Shown here piece by piece: positions 62,478 to 64,000 of a DNA stretch of 64,000 bases. Position numbers and translations under genes: made by a program. Origin of the DNA: Nymphaea colorata (lineage: Eukaryota; Streptophyta; Magnoliopsida; Nymphaeales; Nymphaeaceae); the NCBI RefSeq assembly GCF_008831285.2, contig NC_045148.1, forward strand, positions 6,143,001 to 6,207,000, read 5' to 3'. The notes beneath the pieces were generated by a model. It searched no databases. It was given only the letters and a program-made list of their open reading frames with translations, and was not told the origin of the DNA. Positions within the stretch are counted from its first letter, which is position 1; each line of letters begins with the position of its first letter.

Positions 62478-63614
62478 CACAATTTTAGTTTTGCCTATAT
62501 TATTAGCTGGTGATTTTCGAAGTGTTCGTAACATCTCTAGCTATTGCATATTCATAGTTGCACCTCTAGTCATTGTTGACAAAAATGTGGATTGTCATCT
62601 GTCTTGTGGATGTTGATCACTGTAATCTGTTACCTATCATCCTATAGTAGTTCCTTTTTCATATATGTCAGTACTCTGAAGCTATTAGCTATAATGTAAT
62701 TTTTACTTGTAGAGCAGTTAATCTGGCTAACTAGTATGAATAAAACAACTAAGGTATGCCTCGTTCTCTATTCTCTCGACTTGCATCCTTCCATATGATG
62801 ATCGCCTTTGTATCTGCAGGTGTTGATAACATCAATATTCACAGATGGTGAAGCTGTCAACAAGTGCATCTCACTTGCATCCAGTTCTATAGGGATGAAG
62901 GAGGTTCCAAGTTTTGAAGTCAAAAAGTGTGAACAACGTGATTGGATAAAAAATTTTGAGGTGCTCTTCCATGTGTATCTTTGATGACCTAGCATAAATT
63001 CTGATTTTGATGCTAGGCCATATTGATTCTACTTAAACTTAGTTTCATCCAGTTCGGTCAGTGTAGACAGTATTCAGAGCAGAAACACCATTTAAATTAT
63101 ACCAATTGTTGCCGTCTATATTCTGATATAATGTTCTATGATGTTGATCTATTAATTTTGTAACCTTTGTACAGTATGATGAAGCCATCCTTTATCTATT
63201 AATATCTGTGGGAAATTTATAGTTGTTCAATTCGAGTTTATTAATCAAGAGAGCTGTCTTGCTAGGTCTAGATGTACCTTGCACTTTTCAGGATTTTAGA
63301 TTAAGCAGTAATACCAAGTGTATGTAGTCAACCCCTACACAAGCCAATGCATCCGAGGCCCTAGGACCAGGGTACTAGCCTTGGGGTTTATACCATTTGG
63401 GGAACGATGAGGTCTCTTGACTTGATGTATTTATCCTCGTGTAATAAGCCAAAACGTTATATTGTAGCCTATATAAAATATCAGATGGAACCTAGACACA
63501 TTTGTACTCTTGTTGTTGGTGATCTTGTTTCTATTTGACTTATTTCAGGAGACTTTTCACCCTGTAAAGATTACAGACTCGTTCTGGGTCATCCCTCAGT
63601 GGACAGGTCCTCAG
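60250..63614 (+). CDS. PrmA-type ribosomal protein L11 methyltransferase (3' partial)
   Basis: Plant homologue of PrmA, an S-adenosylmethionine-dependent lysine methyltransferase acting on ribosomal protein L11 (At5g53920-like). Coding exons in the window are 60250-60609, 61574-61681, 62820-62960 and 63549-63614, all in phase 0, 225 codons. The SAM-binding domain lies beyond the right edge. Visible motifs follow the PrmA N-terminal domain: SYFSVRIQCS, then DMLSEALLCFGASSSSIEDAD, then LITSIFTDGEAVNKCISLAS, EQRDWIKNFE and ETFHPVKITDSFWVIPQW. Donors are GCA|GTGAGT, AAG|GTGGGT, GAG|GTGCTC and CAG|GTAAGC. The N-terminal ~100 residues are rich in Ser, Arg, His and Cys with few acids at first, suggesting an organelle transit peptide (chloroplast or mitochondrion not resolved). 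The start at 60250 (ATGATG) is the first ATG of the long open frame. Confidence 0.88.
62018..62076 (+). repeat. (TA)n microsatellite in PrmA-like gene intron 2
   Basis: About 58 bp of TA within the intron between exons 2 and 3. Confidence 0.9.
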
Positions 63615-64000
63615 GTAAGCAGGATACCCATGTAGGCCTTTTCTCTCAAGTTCATTGGACCTTGTTTGCATCTTAATAGCATGACAGACAAGATCTGAGA
63701 TACTGAATTTCGTAGTTTTCTTTATTTTATCTTATGCTCTTTAGCAGATTGTTTATTTATTATTTTTATCTTGTTTGTTCATTTTTAGTGTCAGCTAACA
63801 AGGAATTGTCTTTAGATGGAGTAGATGATGCCACAATGGAACTACAAGGGAAATATATTGTGAACAGAATGTTATTTAGGTTACACTATGTTGACATGAG
63901 GGCATTCTAGGAGTTGTGTTATTTTCCCTGAAGACAGAATCACTTTGGAGGCTGCAATTTATCAGATGGATTATCAAGTGCTTGCATGATGATCCACTTG
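63615..64000 (+). other. Start of intron 4 of the PrmA-like gene
   Basis: Begins GTAAGC. The next expected block (family LNPGLAFGTGEH motif) is not present before the window ends, so this stretch is intronic. Confidence 0.6.

Overview
This window is nuclear DNA from a flowering plant. Genes are split by GT/AG introns and widely spaced in AT-rich DNA, with long (TA)n/(GA)n microsatellites and many transposon relics. Gene content (nucellin-like aspartic proteases, an arginine-rich tandem CCCH zinc-finger protein, a clade-type PP2C, a PrmA-like methyltransferase, a CAND/lung-7TM pseudogene) is typical of angiosperms. I cannot name the species; nothing specifically suggests a grass.

Layout. (1) Positions 1-34000 hold a three-copy direct array of one A1-family aspartic protease gene: copy 1 (183-2234, first exon lies left of the window), copy 2 (8816-12703) and copy 3 (29773-33527). 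All are on the + strand and all keep both catalytic Asp motifs. Copies 2 and 3 lie in a larger segmental duplication (about 6.6-13.2 kb and 26.1-34.0 kb) whose left ends each begin with a CACTA-type terminus. (2) Between copies 2 and 3 is a 9.5 kb block (14.3-23.7 kb) of relatively GC-rich, ORF-poor, retrotransposon-like DNA with at least three diverged copies of one repeat unit. It is followed by a broken seven-transmembrane receptor-like gene (24.4-25.7 kb). (3) An intronless RR-TZF CCCH zinc-finger gene lies at 39487-40671. (4) From 40.7 to 48.6 kb there is intergenic DNA with a degenerate tandem repeat and an orphan promoter-like island (ACGTG cores plus a perfect heat-shock element). (5) A five-exon PP2C phosphatase gene is on the - strand (48601-53102). 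(6) From 53.1 to 60.2 kb there is intergenic DNA with duplications and MITE-like elements. (7) The 5' part of a PrmA-type ribosomal protein L11 methyltransferase gene (60250 to beyond the right edge) closes the window.

The genes do not form a pathway or operon. The main biology is local expansion of a secreted protease family by tandem and segmental duplication, with divergence in promoter microsatellites, introns and flap residues. I found no convincing new multi-gene system. The best leads are the protease array with its mosaic copy relationships, a MITE insertion with an empty-site control in the sister duplicate, and the orphan stress-promoter-like island. Exon boundaries were read by eye from frame continuity, splice consensus and family conservation; no alignment program was run.
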